Assembly (NCBI GenBank): GCA_950022655.1
Contig: OX465584.1
Span: 54,454,789 to 54,518,788 of the forward strand
DNA: 64,000 nt
Source: Alentia gelatinosa
Taxonomy: Eukaryota; Annelida; Polychaeta; Phyllodocida; Polynoidae
Reading direction: 5' to 3'
A program made the translations under genes and the position numbers. How positions within the stretch are numbered: the stretch's first letter is position 1; each line of letters begins with the position of its first letter. Below the pieces are notes generated by a model. That model ran no database searches and was not told where the DNA came from. It saw only the letters and a list, made by a program, of their open reading frames with translations. Shown here piece after piece: positions 44,973 through 55,164 of the stretch.

Positions 44973-45801
44973 AGGGATCTCAAGTTGAGATCCCTAGCCC
45001 TCAGTGTAGAACTAACTCAAGTTCTATAGTGATCTACCTGTGGTTTAAGTAAACCAGAGCCTCTAAATTGCCTATTGTCGCCCCAAACTGTTATGTCAAG
45101 TCCCTTGCGATACCTTTTGTGAACCAATGTCAAGTTGAGACCGATCTCAAGTTGAGACCGATCTCAAGTTGAAACTGACTTTGAGCATTACAGTAGGTTC
45201 AGCACAAACTAGCTGAGTGGTGCAGTGCCTCCATTTTTATGTTGCTTATCAATTGTCTCTCATGGTCATAATAACCACAATAAAACCATGAAAATTGGAA
45301 TATAGGTTTGCCAGGTTATCAATACACTTTGCCCTAAATATCTTTTAATTTTGATATGTTTTGGCACCAGATGAGAAAGTTAAGACAAGTATCAACTGGT
45401 CTCAAGTTGAGACCGAAGTTGAGATCCTTTCACTTGAAATCCCCTAAGATCGTCTCAACTGAAAAACACCCAAAGCACCCCAAACGGTCTTATCTTAGTC
45501 TCAACTTGAGATCCCCTAAGATCATCTCGACTGAAAAACACTTTGGCCCTCAAACGGTCTCAAGTTAAGATCGTCTCAACTGAAAAACACCCCCCAGGAC
45601 TGATACAAAAAGACTCACACATAAATCTTTAGTGTAAAATCACCTCTATCATACATCCTTACTTAATACCGACACCATTACAAACAATAAGTTGATCTTT
45701 TGATCAATTTTATCACACAATATTCAAGTGTTAATTATAGTCACTAAATCATTTTTTGCTCTAGCTATTAAGCAAAACGACACCATCATTTATGTCAATT
45801 A

Positions 45802-45898
45802 ACCTCCCCACACACCCCAGGCCCATTCTCTGAGGCAGTAAATTTTACATGGGTAATATATCCATTCTTTTGTCATGTTTCCAGCAGACATCCCTGAG
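45802..45898. mobile_element. hAT-like MITE fragment
   Basis: The right part of the family: aacctccccacacacccc, ctctgaggcag and agacatccctgag. It ends 44 bp before the exon 6 acceptor. Confidence 0.6.
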
Positions 45899-45942
45899 TT
45901 AATACCACATTTCTCTCCATATGTCCACGTGTGTGTCGGCAG

Positions 45943-46080
45943 ACAACCTGTTTTCGTATTACCTGAAGAAGGACGAGGTGACGCCGGGCGTGCACGGCCA
46001 CCACCACCGCGGTGAGGTGATCGCCGACATGACCACGTCCTTCGTGGCGCTGTGTGCCATCTACTTCCCCTCAGTCACAG
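45943..46080 (+). CDS. kcc: KCC exon 6: loop end and first half of TM6
   Basis: 138 nt encoding residues 255-300 plus one base. The acceptor is gtgtcggcag and the donor gtacgt. It contains YFPSVTG, the unwound part of TM6: Pro297 and Thr300 match the K+-site residues Pro429 and Thr432 of KCC1. Just before TM6 lies a histidine cluster (VHGHHHRGE, residues 271-279) that is absent from human KCCs as I recall them. A 310-bp TIR element begins 18 bp after the exon. Confidence 0.95.
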
Positions 46081-46097
46081 GTACGTCTCTTCTTCTA

Positions 46098-46407
46098 AAG
46101 CCCAATGCCCATCTACCGATTTCGGAACATTCATGTACCTTTTATCGGCGACAAACGGACGGTAATTTGGCTCACCGAAGGCATCCTAACGGAGTCGGCC
46201 GTAGTCGGTAGATGTAGGACAGCTAGGCAAGGGTCAGCCAACGATTAGTAGACCGATTTGCTTAGGACTAATATCCACCACCCCATCTCCTCAATGTCTG
46301 CCGGTCGAGAGAAGGGTTACATAATTTGCCTGCGACAAGTTCACCGACTCCTATACGATTTGGAAACTAATCGCTCAACCCTGAATCGGTAGATGGGCAT
46401 CAGGCTT
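46098..46407. mobile_element. TIR element, 310 bp
   Basis: The left end aagcccaatgcccatctacc, then gattt, is matched by gaatcggtagatgggcatca, then ggctt. Inside are repeated accgatt and cggtagatg phrases. It starts 18 bp after the exon 6 donor. Confidence 0.8.
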
Positions 46408-46414
46408 AAAACTG

Positions 46415-46850
46415 ATATTTTCCCCCATAGATCTAACATTGGGAACTCGTATCCAACGCCCATGGAGTATTTCGCACATGTCAGTTTTCCATTTTTCCGT
46501 GGCAATCCACTTTTTCATATTAAGAATATGTAATTTCTTCTGCTTGTGTCAAACATAGATGATATTGATTTAGCCTTATTTACGCCCATTAAACAGTGGT
46601 TTGAACCTCCCCACAGACCCTCAACCCCATGCCATGGTCCAATAGGACATATATTCCAAGTTTTCCCGGTCTCTCTGAGGCAGAATAATCCACAGGAATG
46701 TATTTCCATTTTTTTCCCTGAACCCAACTGACATCCCAGGACTATTTAGAAAAAATACTCAATGGGGGATTATGTCACAAAGGTTGGCCCATTAGTCAAT
46801 GTGAAGGATGACATAAATTCCGAAACCTATTCAGAGCTCAGTAAATGTAG
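46415..46850 (-). mobile_element. Subfamily 1 tail interrupted by a hAT-like MITE
   Basis: An inverted tail (catagatctaacattgggaa, then ctcgtatccaacgcccatgg) stops at gagtatt, where the MITE 46473-46738 begins. It resumes with aaaaaatactcaatggggga and continues to gatgacataaattccgaaac. Confidence 0.65.
46473..46738. mobile_element. hAT-like MITE copy
   Basis: It matches 23975-24241 almost throughout (gtcagttttccatttttcc, gatttagccttatttac, aaacagtggtttgaacctcc). The extreme left base pattern is altered (cgcacatgtcag). Confidence 0.75.
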
Positions 46851-47486
46851 AATATTATTATATACCGATGCACATATATCTTATAATTACTAACCTCTGC
46901 TAAGCAAAGAGTAACTATAAAATATTCAGAAAGTGTGCAGTAAAATCCCATACTGCACAGTGTGCAGTAAGTACCAGCCACTGTACCATGTGACTTGTTG
47001 ACATTAGGAGCAAAAATATAAACAAACAATATGGCGGACGTTTCCCTGGTTCAGAGGTATACTTATAGAATACATAACCCCAGCACTACCTACGCACACA
47101 CACGAATTCACTGCATCACTGTATATCACTGTGTATTACTGATACAAAAATTATCACACTAGAATATGAAAAAAAGGCCTGAAAGGCCGGAGAAAAGGTT
47201 ATGGTGTGGTGTCGCGATATTGCGATATCGCGATGGAATGCGGCTGTGACGTTCTCGCATAGCAACCTGCATAGCAACCTGCATAGCAACACTTGTTGTT
47301 GCATAGAAACTGGCGGGAAGAGTGATTGCTTCCGGGGCATTGACCTCAGGGTTAGTGAAATCAAAGGGTGCAGGACTGATACATCTCTACGAGTTTGTTA
47401 TGAGTTGATAATGAATGGATTGACGAATTAGAGGCTAATAAAGTAAAATATATACATTATATTGATAATATTAGGTATATAATAAA

Positions 47487-47639
47487 GGGAATACTAATAT
47501 AGTGTATCAAGATTTCGGACCAGAACTCGTTAGTTTACTATAAACCTGTACTAAACTCGCCTGTCGGCTCGTTTAGTACAGGTTTAGTAAACTAACTTGT
47601 TCTGCTCCTACATCTTGATACACTATCCTAGTATTCCCT
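47487..47639. repeat. Palindrome in intron 6
   Basis: The left agggaatactaatatagtgt, then atcaagat, is matched by atcttgatacactatcctag, then tattccct. The inner tagtttactataaacctgta and tacaggtttagtaaacta also pair. The loop is short (gcctgtcggctc). Confidence 0.85.
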
Positions 47640-48116
47640 AAATACACATTAAGGTTTTGAAAACCACAGGTCACCGTGCTTGTTTTTGAGAAAATTGAAG
47701 AAACCACATTTTTCAGGGTATTAAACTTAGTCCAATATTAAGAGGCAAAGATATCTGGGATAACCTTCCAAGGAAATCCAAGATGATTGTTTGTATAGTT
47801 ACAAACAAATTGTCAAAATGAAACTAAACTAGTCAACCAATCATGTGAACGAATCTTAAGAAACTAAACATGCTTTGGACTCAATATCCATATATTTTCT
47901 AAGACTATATAAGTCTCTTATCTCTCCATTGCTATCATCTCATCTGTCCACTTGTAATCTACTACGCACCTGTATTTTACAACACAATGACAAGGATGGT
48001 TTCCGTCATGTCTATAGACTGTTTAAACGATTGGCCAGAATACCTGCCTTGGCCGAGGTCAATGATGTATTACTTTTTATTCAATAAGATGAAATTTTAA
48101 AATAATGTGCTTGCAG

Positions 48117-48215
48117 GGATCATGACGGGATCCAACATGTCTGGCGACCTGAGGGACCCTCAGAAGTCCATCCCAGTCGGCACGATCGCCGCACAAATCA
48201 CCACTTCAGTTGTGT
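48117..48215 (+). CDS. kcc: KCC exon 7: TM6b and start of TM7
   Basis: 99 nt encoding residues 302-333, with the split codon Gly301 at its start and Tyr334 at its end. It contains [12 protein letters not shown], whose GIM matches a chloride-site segment of KCCs, and the intracellular linker [10 protein letters not shown]. The donor gtatcc is weak but is the only one that restores frame and sequence with exon 8. Reading through it stays open for about 24 codons to 48289, which would give a truncated protein if the intron were retained. Confidence 0.92.
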
Positions 48216-48356
48216 GTATCCTTTTACAACTAGGTATTAGACTGAGTGAGTCTAGAGTGGAGGTAAGAGGGGGTGTTCACCCACTATGATTTTGCTCCCA
48301 ACGCTCTGCGATTAACGCGTCGGCGAGCACTGCGACCATAAACAATGTGTTTTCCA

Positions 48357-48438
48357 TGTTTTCTCCGTCTCTCTAAGGCAGTAAATTCAATGTGAAAGAT
48401 ATTTCCTATACCTTTTCATGACTCCAACTTACATCCCT
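48357..48438. mobile_element. hAT-like MITE fragment
   Basis: The right end only: ttctccgtctctctaaggca, then gactccaacttacatccctg. Confidence 0.55.
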
Positions 48439-48599
48439 GTATGTTAGTGCACTAAGGAAGGTATTTACTGAATTTATTAATCCGTCCCTTGTAGTTTTCA
48501 TTATATCTGAGGCTTCCATGAATAAATTTTTTTATAGAATATTTGAAAATATTGAAAAGAATTGACTGAAATAAGTCTACGAAAGAGAAATGCTTAAAT

Positions 48600-48672
48600 C
48601 ATTGATGATCCCTATTTACCCTCAGGTTTCTCCTGGGACGTTAAACCACAAACAAACAAACAAACAAACAAT
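48600..48672 (+). repeat. gacgttaaac-type 3' tail
   Basis: The phrase tttaccctcaggtttctcct, then gggacgttaaaccacaaac and further caaa repeats, closely matches 290-360. It may be the 3' end of a retroelement. Confidence 0.6.
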
Positions 48673-49169
48673 CTTGCCGAGGAGTCGCTCGATTTAACAC
48701 ATAGTGACACAAAGTAAAGATTGTTTGTGGACAAAAACTCTTATAACACCAGAATCTGTGGGGACCATTGGCATTTAATCTAGCAAAATGTCACATCTGC
48801 TATGCACAAACATATGCCTGGTGATTCCCTATAGGATGAAACTGCTTATTGAGCGAAAACCCATCAGTTTGAATCTCAAAACTAAAGTTGCCATCAAAAG
48901 TAACCGACAGCAGATACTGTCACCGAATGGCAGTAGTGCGTGTGACTGTTCTGATTGATGTCACAGTCTCTGTACCAATCCGCCATTCACAGTGGTAGCA
49001 TAGTGCAACACAGTCGTATCCTTCACTAGCTCTGTCCAAGATCAAAGTCGAGACTGGGGATGCGTAGGCATTGCTCAAAATAGATAGCGGATCTATGTAT
49101 CTATTGTCTCTCTGTGCTATAAATAGCCACATGCTCAAGCTCAGTAAGCAAAACCTTAACACCAACCAG

Positions 49170-49227
49170 ATCTCTCTTTTGTATTATTCTTTGGTGCGAC
49201 AACGGACGCGCTACTATTACGAGACAA
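49170..49227 (+). CDS. kcc: KCC exon 8: TM7 microexon
   Basis: A 58-nt exon encoding residues 335-352, with Tyr334 and Lys353 split across its borders. The acceptor ends accaaccag and the donor is gtaagt. Its product, LSFVLFFGATTDALLLRDK with the split residue, fills the gap between TTSVV of exon 7 and FGESLGG of exon 9 exactly as in other KCCs (FGACIEGVVLRDK). The acceptor has a weak pyrimidine tract. Confidence 0.9.
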
Positions 49228-49587
49228 GTAAGTATGAATCATACTCAACTCAATGCAAATCCTCAAGTGTTTTTTGTTTTTTTTCTCAGATTGAAAGTTT
49301 TAAAAAAGCACCGAGTCAGGAATAACACTCGTACTATGCTGACTTTCACCAAGTTTTTACTTAAGCGTCTTCTATAAGAGACGAAGTGATGTATAAATAG
49401 CAGGCCGACTTAAAAGACTCGGCAGGTGAGGCGCCTGGCCTGGCCCTGGACAGCCCAGTGTTGATGAGGGGCTGGTTCGTCGCCGCAGGGTAAGCTAATC
49501 ATCATCTAGGCAACCTTTGGTGGTATAAATGCGGCAGTGGGACCAGGAAGTGGGAGCTGCTCAGAATACCGCGAGCTGCTCGCTCTC

Positions 49588-49633
49588 ATCTCAGCGGCGG
49601 CGGCGGCGGCGGCGGCGTCAGAGGGGGCGGCGG
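49588..49633. repeat. CGG trinucleotide array, first block
   Basis: About eight cgg units, then the impure gtcagagggggcggcgg. The block begins right after catctcag, the same sequence that precedes the second block. Confidence 0.9.
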
Positions 49634-49926
49634 TGTGATGCGAAAATTTGTTACCTTGCGAAAAGTTGTAATTATCGCCCACCTAATACGCGCATGCGTC
49701 TGGACACGCTCTTCCGTTCAGATATCACAGGCTATTGGCCGTACTATCATTTTAATGTGACTTTAATGTAAAAAAAAATTGTATTTCACCATGAGAATTA
49801 CATGTCGTGATATGTCGTAATATGCTTGATTTCGGCAAATTTCTCACTCTCCAATCGTGGACTTCATCATTGCACATGCTCGTGGGCGATAATTACAACT
49901 TTTCGCAGGGTAACAAATTTTCGCAT
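49634..49926 (+). mobile_element. MITE with GGTGTGATGCG termini, copy 1
   Basis: The left end gtgatgcgaaaatttgttac, then cttgcg, and the inner gttgtaattatcgcccac are matched in inverse at the right (gtgggcgataattacaactt, then ttcgc). Internal acgcgcatgcgtctggacac is shared with the inverted copy at 63509-63842. Confidence 0.85.
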
Positions 49927-49931
49927 CTCAG

Positions 49932-49942
49932 CGGCGGCGGCA

Positions 49943-50001
<59 letters not shown>

Positions 50002-50035
50002 GGGCGGCGGCGGCGGCGGCGGGCGACACGTGGTC
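49932..50035. repeat. CGG trinucleotide array, second block
   Basis: About 34 triplets, mostly gcg/ggc with single interruptions (cag, gtg, extra g). Read in frame it gives poly-Ala or poly-Gly, which I take as non-coding. It lies in intron 8. Confidence 0.95.
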
Positions 50036-50088
50036 GTCGCGACGCACGTGGGCGTGTCATGTCGCGCCGCTGACGTCAACGGCTTTTA

Positions 50089-50130
50089 AAGGCATAGCGG
50101 ACAATTTGCCTTATAATCTTAAAATCAAAC
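50089..50130. mobile_element. Family M left-end fragment
   Basis: The phrase aaaggcatagcggacaattt, then taaaatcaaac, resembles the left end at 25452. Only the end is present. Confidence 0.45.
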
Positions 50131-50461
50131 TTTTTCGATAGAATAGTCTCGGTCTACTTATAATTATAATTTATCAGACCTTTATTTTAGAACCATGTAT
50201 AATGAATTAGAACCATGTTATAATACTATAACAGCGAAATACATCTTTTTATCAAGCAACGAATCATACAATTTAGGAACAATGGGCAATGGAGGAAGTG
50301 TATCTGATGTGTCGGATTATAAAAGTAGGACATGCTTCTCAACAATGGAGGAAATAACCATATGCAACTCACCGTGATCTTTGCAGAACATGTACACTAT
50401 TTACGATTACCAACAAGCTTTAATGTTTGATGTCGCTTAGTCTTTATCAAATAATTAGTAG

Positions 50462-50854
50462 AAACCAAACGAGAGTTAGCCTTGTCAATGTTTATGTCAC
50501 GATGGGCAGTTTGTGTATTACTTCACGAGGCGTTAGCTGAGTAGTGAGTAGCAGACCTGATCAGAGTGGTATAAACATTGAGAAGGCTAACTCGAGTTCG
50601 GTTTAGTATTTATCCTACCCCATCTCACCGATATACAGAGAAAATTTTGTAATTATCCATGTTAGTACCGTGTTGACACTCTTTGGAAGATGACCACATT
50701 TATCAATGCCGCCGGATCTACTTTCGTTATCTCGTCCCTGATTGGTCCGGCTTTTTTTCACCTCGGTGCATAAATAACACTTTATTCAACGCTCCGTCAA
50801 ATACATTGAGTCAATGTTAAACCTATGGCTTTTTTTATTAGGGGTAGGATAAAA
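50462..50854 (+). mobile_element. Fold-back element, subfamily 4, complete
   Basis: The hairpin has arms aaccaaacgagagttagcct, then tgtcaatgttta, and gtataaacattgagaaggct, then aactcgagttcggttt. The apex is ttacttcacgaggcgttagc, then tgagtag. The tail runs from ttatcctacccca to aggggtaggataaaa and contains caatgttaaacctatggc. It ends about 48 bp before exon 9. Confidence 0.75.
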
Positions 50855-50901
50855 CAATGAACTAATGGGCATTAACATTGTTTCCAACATTCCAACTTCA
50901 G

Positions 50902-51020
50902 GTTTGGGGAAAGTTTAGGCGGCGGTTTGCTGGTGGCTAAACTGGCCTGGCCCAATCAGTGGGTGCTGTTGGTCGGCGCCTTCTGCTCCACGATTGGCGC
51001 AGCTCTTCAGTGTCTCACAA
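50902..51020 (+). CDS. kcc: KCC exon 9: TM8 region
   Basis: 119 nt encoding residues 354-392, with acceptor ccaacttcag and donor gtaagt. It reads FGESLGGGLLVAKLAWPNQW, then a hydrophobic helix ending STIGAALQCLT, matching the family pattern LAWPSPW and STCGAGLQSLT. Codon 393 becomes Ser across the junction where vertebrates have Gly. A fold-back repeat ends about 50 bp upstream of the acceptor. Confidence 0.95.
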
Positions 51021-51669
51021 GTAAGTACATGTTTCGTATTACCCGCCAAATACCAAGTCACCAGATGAAATGCATAGAACACCTGGAATCAACAAACGGG
51101 AGATTCTGACATGTTAGAAGCTCCGGTAAAAAAGATGACCCATCGATAATGAAGTCAAATCAATATGCACTTCGAAATAAGTTTCGTGAATATTCATTCA
51201 ATATGAGTTATTTAGAATTAGTCCTAATAATCTCATTTACCATCAGATTTCATTGTCATAAAACGTTTTACATGCTAAAAACAATTAAAAAGGATATAGC
51301 GAACTACCTGTAGTATTTTTTATTTCTATGTGTGACTGATCTGGTATGGTCATAAAATGTTATAAATGTAAAGGGACTGACTAAACTTTGGGCAGGGTGA
51401 AGAAAACCAGCCAACACTGTATATGGCTGACACCCACGCCTCTTTGTTAACCACTATTCGCTAAGTTATATACGATGGATGTATGTAAATCATCAAGGTT
51501 AATAAAGAAATTCTTTAAAAAAAACCTATATAACTGACGTACATATGAACCAAATTACTACCATGCTTGACAGTACTGCGGCCTTATTGAATGTTGAATT
51601 ATCCTATATTTCCATACATGGTCCATTCTTGTTATCAATCTTGTAGGTAGGTAATAAATACAATACAGA

Positions 51670-51797
51670 TTCGTTTTGTATACGAGTGACCATAATCTCT
51701 TCATAGCTGACGATGTAATAGCTTCGCTGTCTCTCGGATATTACTACCAGACGACAACTCTCAGAGATTTTGGCCACTCGTAAACAAAACAAGTCAT
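51670..51797 (-). mobile_element. Fold-back hairpin, subfamily A-like
   Basis: The outer arms cgttttgtatacgagtgacc and ggccactcgtaaacaaaac pair. The apex on the minus strand reads ctggtagtaatatccgagag. A tail-like ggtaggtaataaatacaata lies to its left. The interval 51021-51669 holds nothing else recognised. Confidence 0.65.
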
Positions 51798-52090
51798 TAT
51801 CAGAGCGTGCTTGTACACGCTAAATACATCGAGGTTAAATTGCTCATATATAGACTTCCATTCACTATCTGCATACTATTCACTGTGATATTGGCAAAGG
51901 AGCTGGGTGCCAATGTCTCAGGGTCTTAGAGGTGTGCCCAGCTGACCATGACCAATCACTCAAGAATACCTCTTTGATCCATTGGTGCTTGATATTTTAA
52001 GATCCTAGACTCAGACAGAAATTTGCAAGTTGAATGAGTGCAAGTGGGTTACAGAAAACTATCCATAGACTGATTGCTACCCAAACCTTT
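51795..52090 (-). mobile_element. Family G copy, inverse
   Basis: It begins agagcgtgcttgtacacgct and runs through gcccagctgaccatgaccaa and gcaagtgggttacagaaaac, inverse to 22308-22700. Confidence 0.7.
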
Positions 52091-52113
52091 TAATTGTCAT
52101 TCATGTATACATA

Positions 52114-52632
52114 CAGGGCTCGTACAGAGCCTGGAAAACCAGGAAAAGCCTGGAGTTATGCTTTTTGGTTTTCCAGGCCTGGAAAAGCCTGGAATTTTCA
52201 CAGAGAGCCTGAAAAAACCTGGAAGAGCCTGGAAAATTTAGTTTTTTTATAAAAAAGATTCGTATTAATCTATGAAATTCTGGTCATTATTAACTTTCCT
52301 TAACAACGGTACCTGACTGCCTATGAAATTTCAGTGACTTGGATTAAATAGTTGCAAGTTCCTTTATTTGACAATGTATAGCAAATTGATAATGATGTAG
52401 CTTGGATTTGATTATTTGTCTTCATATTTAAAAGTAGCAAAAAAATTGAAGATAGCTATCCCAAACCACTGGTAATGATGAAGATGAAAAATATTTTAAC
52501 TAAATTTGGTCATGAATCAGATATATGGTTTAAAAAACAGTGACCAGATGTGCCATGAAAAAAAAATATTAGAGCCTTGAAAAGCCTTGAAAACGTCTGG
52601 AATTCTATTGGTTTGTCTATGTACGAACCCTG
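52114..52632. mobile_element. hAT-like element, CAGGGCTCGTAC termini
   Basis: The left CAGGGCTCGTAC and the right GTACGAACCCTG are inverse copies. Next to the ends are repeated agcctggaaaa phrases on the left and agccttgaaaa on the right. Elements with CAGGGTTCGTAC ends and CTTGAAAA-rich subtermini are widespread hAT derivatives in animals. No open frame remains. Confidence 0.8.
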
Positions 52633-52675
52633 TTTATAATTGCATGCTCATTCATCAATGAACATAGAGAATAAT

Positions 52676-53063
52676 CGATGGTTTTGTGGACAGGCGGCCG
52701 TTAACCACGAGAGGTTGACGCGTAGTAATACACGAGCGCTAGCGAGTGTATTACGAGGTCAACCGCGAGTGGTTTACAGAGCTGCCTGTCCACAAAATCA
52801 TCGTCTGTTGCATTTATTGTCCATCTTTCCAAATAAATTAAACCCAGTAATTGCCATATTAACGGGTATAACATTAGGAACTATTTCTTTGCTCTATAGC
52901 AAAAGGGACTATTTTCCCGTATACCATGGTTTTGAGGCCGTATACCACAGGTTTGAATCCGTATACCACAGTTATGGTATCTGGCAGGTTTTATACAATG
53001 GGTCGTGGTTTACTGAGTCCCCATACATTTTCAATGGGGACTTTGTATACGATGGATAATAAA
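52676..53063 (+). mobile_element. Fold-back element, subfamily A, third stem type
   Basis: The hairpin has unrelated outer arms (cgatggttttgtggacaggc and gcctgtccacaaaatcatcg) but a typical apex (gttgacgcgtagtaatacac, then gagcgctagcgag). The tail has three gtataccac phrases and ends atggggactttgtatacgat, then ggataataaa, close to subfamily A. It ends 77 bp before exon 10. Confidence 0.75.
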
Positions 53064-53139
53064 TCCTATTTGCTCCTAGTAGTAACTGTAATCCATCACG
53101 CTGTTGCTGCTACACGCTGCCCTTGATCTGCTCCCTCAG

Positions 53140-53314
53140 GCGCGCCGCGGTTACTGCAGGCCATGTCGCGGGACGACATCATCCCCTTCCTGGGCATCTT
53201 CCAGAAGACCACCCGGAAAGGGGAGCCAATCCGGGCCTTACTGCTCACCTTCTTAATCAGCGAGGTCGGCATCATCATCGCCAGCCTCGACTACGTCGCC
53301 CCCGTCATCGACGT
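53140..53314 (+). CDS. kcc: KCC exon 10: TM9 region
   Basis: 175 nt encoding residues 394-450, with acceptor ctccctcag and donor gtgagt. It contains [20 protein letters not shown], the intracellular segment seen in all KCCs, followed by [13 protein letters not shown] and TM9 up to DYVAPVID. It is GC-rich compared with its introns. A 570-bp minisatellite begins about 22 bp after the donor. Confidence 0.96.
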
Positions 53315-53336
53315 GTGAGTAGGGATCCTTTTACTA

Positions 53337-53905
53337 CGTTATGATGCCTGGAGGCATTCCCGGGCATAGTAAGCCATTGTGTCTGGGGGCATTCCCGGGC
53401 ATAGTATGCCATGATGCCTGGGTGCATTCCCGGGAATAATACACCATGATGCCTGGGGGCATTCCCAGGCATAGGACACCATGAGGGCATTCCTGGGCAT
53501 AGTATGCCATGATGCCTGGGGGGCATTCCCAGGCCCAGTACGCCATGATCCCTGGGCATTTCCATTCATAGTACGCCATGATGCCCGGGGGCATTACCGG
53601 GTGTAGTACGCTATGATACCTGGGGGCATTCCCAAGCATAGTATGCTGTGATGCCTGGGGACAATCCCAGGCATAGTATGTTGTAATGCCTTGGGACATT
53701 CCTGGGCATAGTACGCTATGATGCCTGGGGGAATTCCCGGGCATAGTACAAGATGATGCCTGGAGACATTCCCAGGCATAGTGCGCCATGATACCTGGAG
53801 CCATTCACGGGCATTACTGGGTATAGAACGCTATGATGTTAGGGGGCATTCCTGGGCATAGTATGCTGTGATGCCAGAGGGTATTCCTGGGCATAGTATG
53901 CTCTG
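53337..53905. repeat. Minisatellite, about 36-bp unit, after exon 10
   Basis: About 15 units of the type catgatgcctgggggcattc, then ccgggcatagta. It begins about 22 bp after the exon 10 donor. The unit resembles the terminal part of the piggyBac-like MITE at 55650 (atgccttgaggcattcccca, then gcatag). Long open frames on the minus strand here are repeat artefacts. Confidence 0.95.
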
Positions 53906-54099
53906 GTGGCATCATTTCCAAAATTTCAATTGCTATTTTCTAATGAAATAATGTGAATATTTCGATGATATTTCTTCAACCCACGTAAAACCATACTAAA
54001 GTTCATATTATTGCCTTTATGTAAAATACTAAATATTTTGGACTACCATGGACTTGTACTACAGCGGGGTATTTCAAGGTGTGTAATTAGTACCATGTA

Positions 54100-54215
54100 G
54101 CGTGAACCATTTCGAGGTTGACCTCGTAATACACGCCTGACACTCGTGTATTACTAGGCGCCAACCCTCTAGTGGTTTACGGCCGCCTGTCCACAAATCC
54201 ATTGATTATTGTCTA
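54100..54215 (-). mobile_element. Fold-back hairpin fragment, third stem type
   Basis: The phrases gtgaaccatttcgaggttga and caaccctctagtggttta pair, with the apex cgtgtattactaggcgcc inverse to 52676. The right flank ggccgcctgtccacaaatcc, then attg, matches that element's stem base. Confidence 0.6.
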
Positions 54216-54898
54216 TATATAATATCTATTATATACCCGAATTCAATAATATTTTATCCTGCCTATATCGTCTGGCCAATGTTGCCTGTAGAGAAACTGA
54301 CGTTCAGTGCACGTGGGTATGGAATAGTGCACATGTCGCGGCAAGAGGTGAAGAATAATATTTGTACAGTGGTGTAGCCTGTGGACGTAGACAGCAGGTG
54401 GATCAGGGCATGCAGAGGGTTATTCACCATCGTTATCAGAGGTTTTATAATAGTCGCTGGACGTAATAGGGTGCGGGCTGATTAAGTCAAAAAATTACCA
54501 AGCTATAAATGTTTGTTTGTTAACAATGAAAGAACAGCTGCCGATGGAGATACTTGATAAAAGAACAAGTCCAGGTGAATTCAGGAGATCTTGGAGATAC
54601 CTGGGGACGAGTACCAAAATAAAATATGGCCAGTTCTTTAATGGACGTACCAAATTTTTTATCTCTCTTCAGTCTGGGGGGTTATTTACATCATTATTCA
54701 AATCATGAATATGATACATATAAATCGCAGCGATGTAACGATTTTAGACTTCATTTTACAGACACTTGAATCTCAATTTTATTCAACTATACTAAATAGA
54801 TGCCAACGAATTACCTTGTTACGTCAGCCTTGATACATAACCGATAATTACCGCACCCCTAGCAGCAGTTTCTAACTATACATTGTTTGCCAATGGGT

Positions 54899-55072
54899 AT
54901 ATGATAATATTAGGAAACGTCCTTACTGTAGGCGAAACGGTTCCCCTTCGAGGTTAGTCGTCGATTTCATACGGCCTGACGCCATAGGTGGAAGTCAGTG
55001 TAAAATCGACGACTGACCGAGAACGAGAAGTGCTTCATCCACAGTGAGGATATTTGCTTAATATTATATGCC
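54899..55072. repeat. Palindrome in intron 10
   Basis: The left ggttagtcgtcgatttca and the right taaaatcgacgactgacc pair, as do the outer atattaggaaacgtcctta and gaggatatttgcttaatat, with mismatches. The loop is about 30 nt. Confidence 0.7.
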
Positions 55073-55164
55073 TCAAATCGATGAAAAAGCGCCGTTTTAA
55101 TGACTTATAAAGTCACACTCACAGCAGGCACGAACATTATTATCATTGCACCCCTAGCAGTGAA

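Larger units (their letters stand above)
44013..45595. mobile_element. MITE family D, outer element of a nest
   Basis: It runs from GGGGGGTGTTTTTCAG to CTGAAAAACACCCCCC, like 39607-40413. The interior is interrupted by element E (44163-44972). Repeated phrases gatctcaagttgagac lie inside both ends. Confidence 0.8.

Noticed and set aside
49807..50089. Poly-Gly or poly-Ala frames
   Set aside because: Translation of the CGG array next to a MITE; no splice or start context.
53305..53804. Long minus-strand frames with repeating CPGMPPGIMAYYA-like text
   Set aside because: Translation of the 36-bp minisatellite, whose unit length is a multiple of three and so keeps the frame open.
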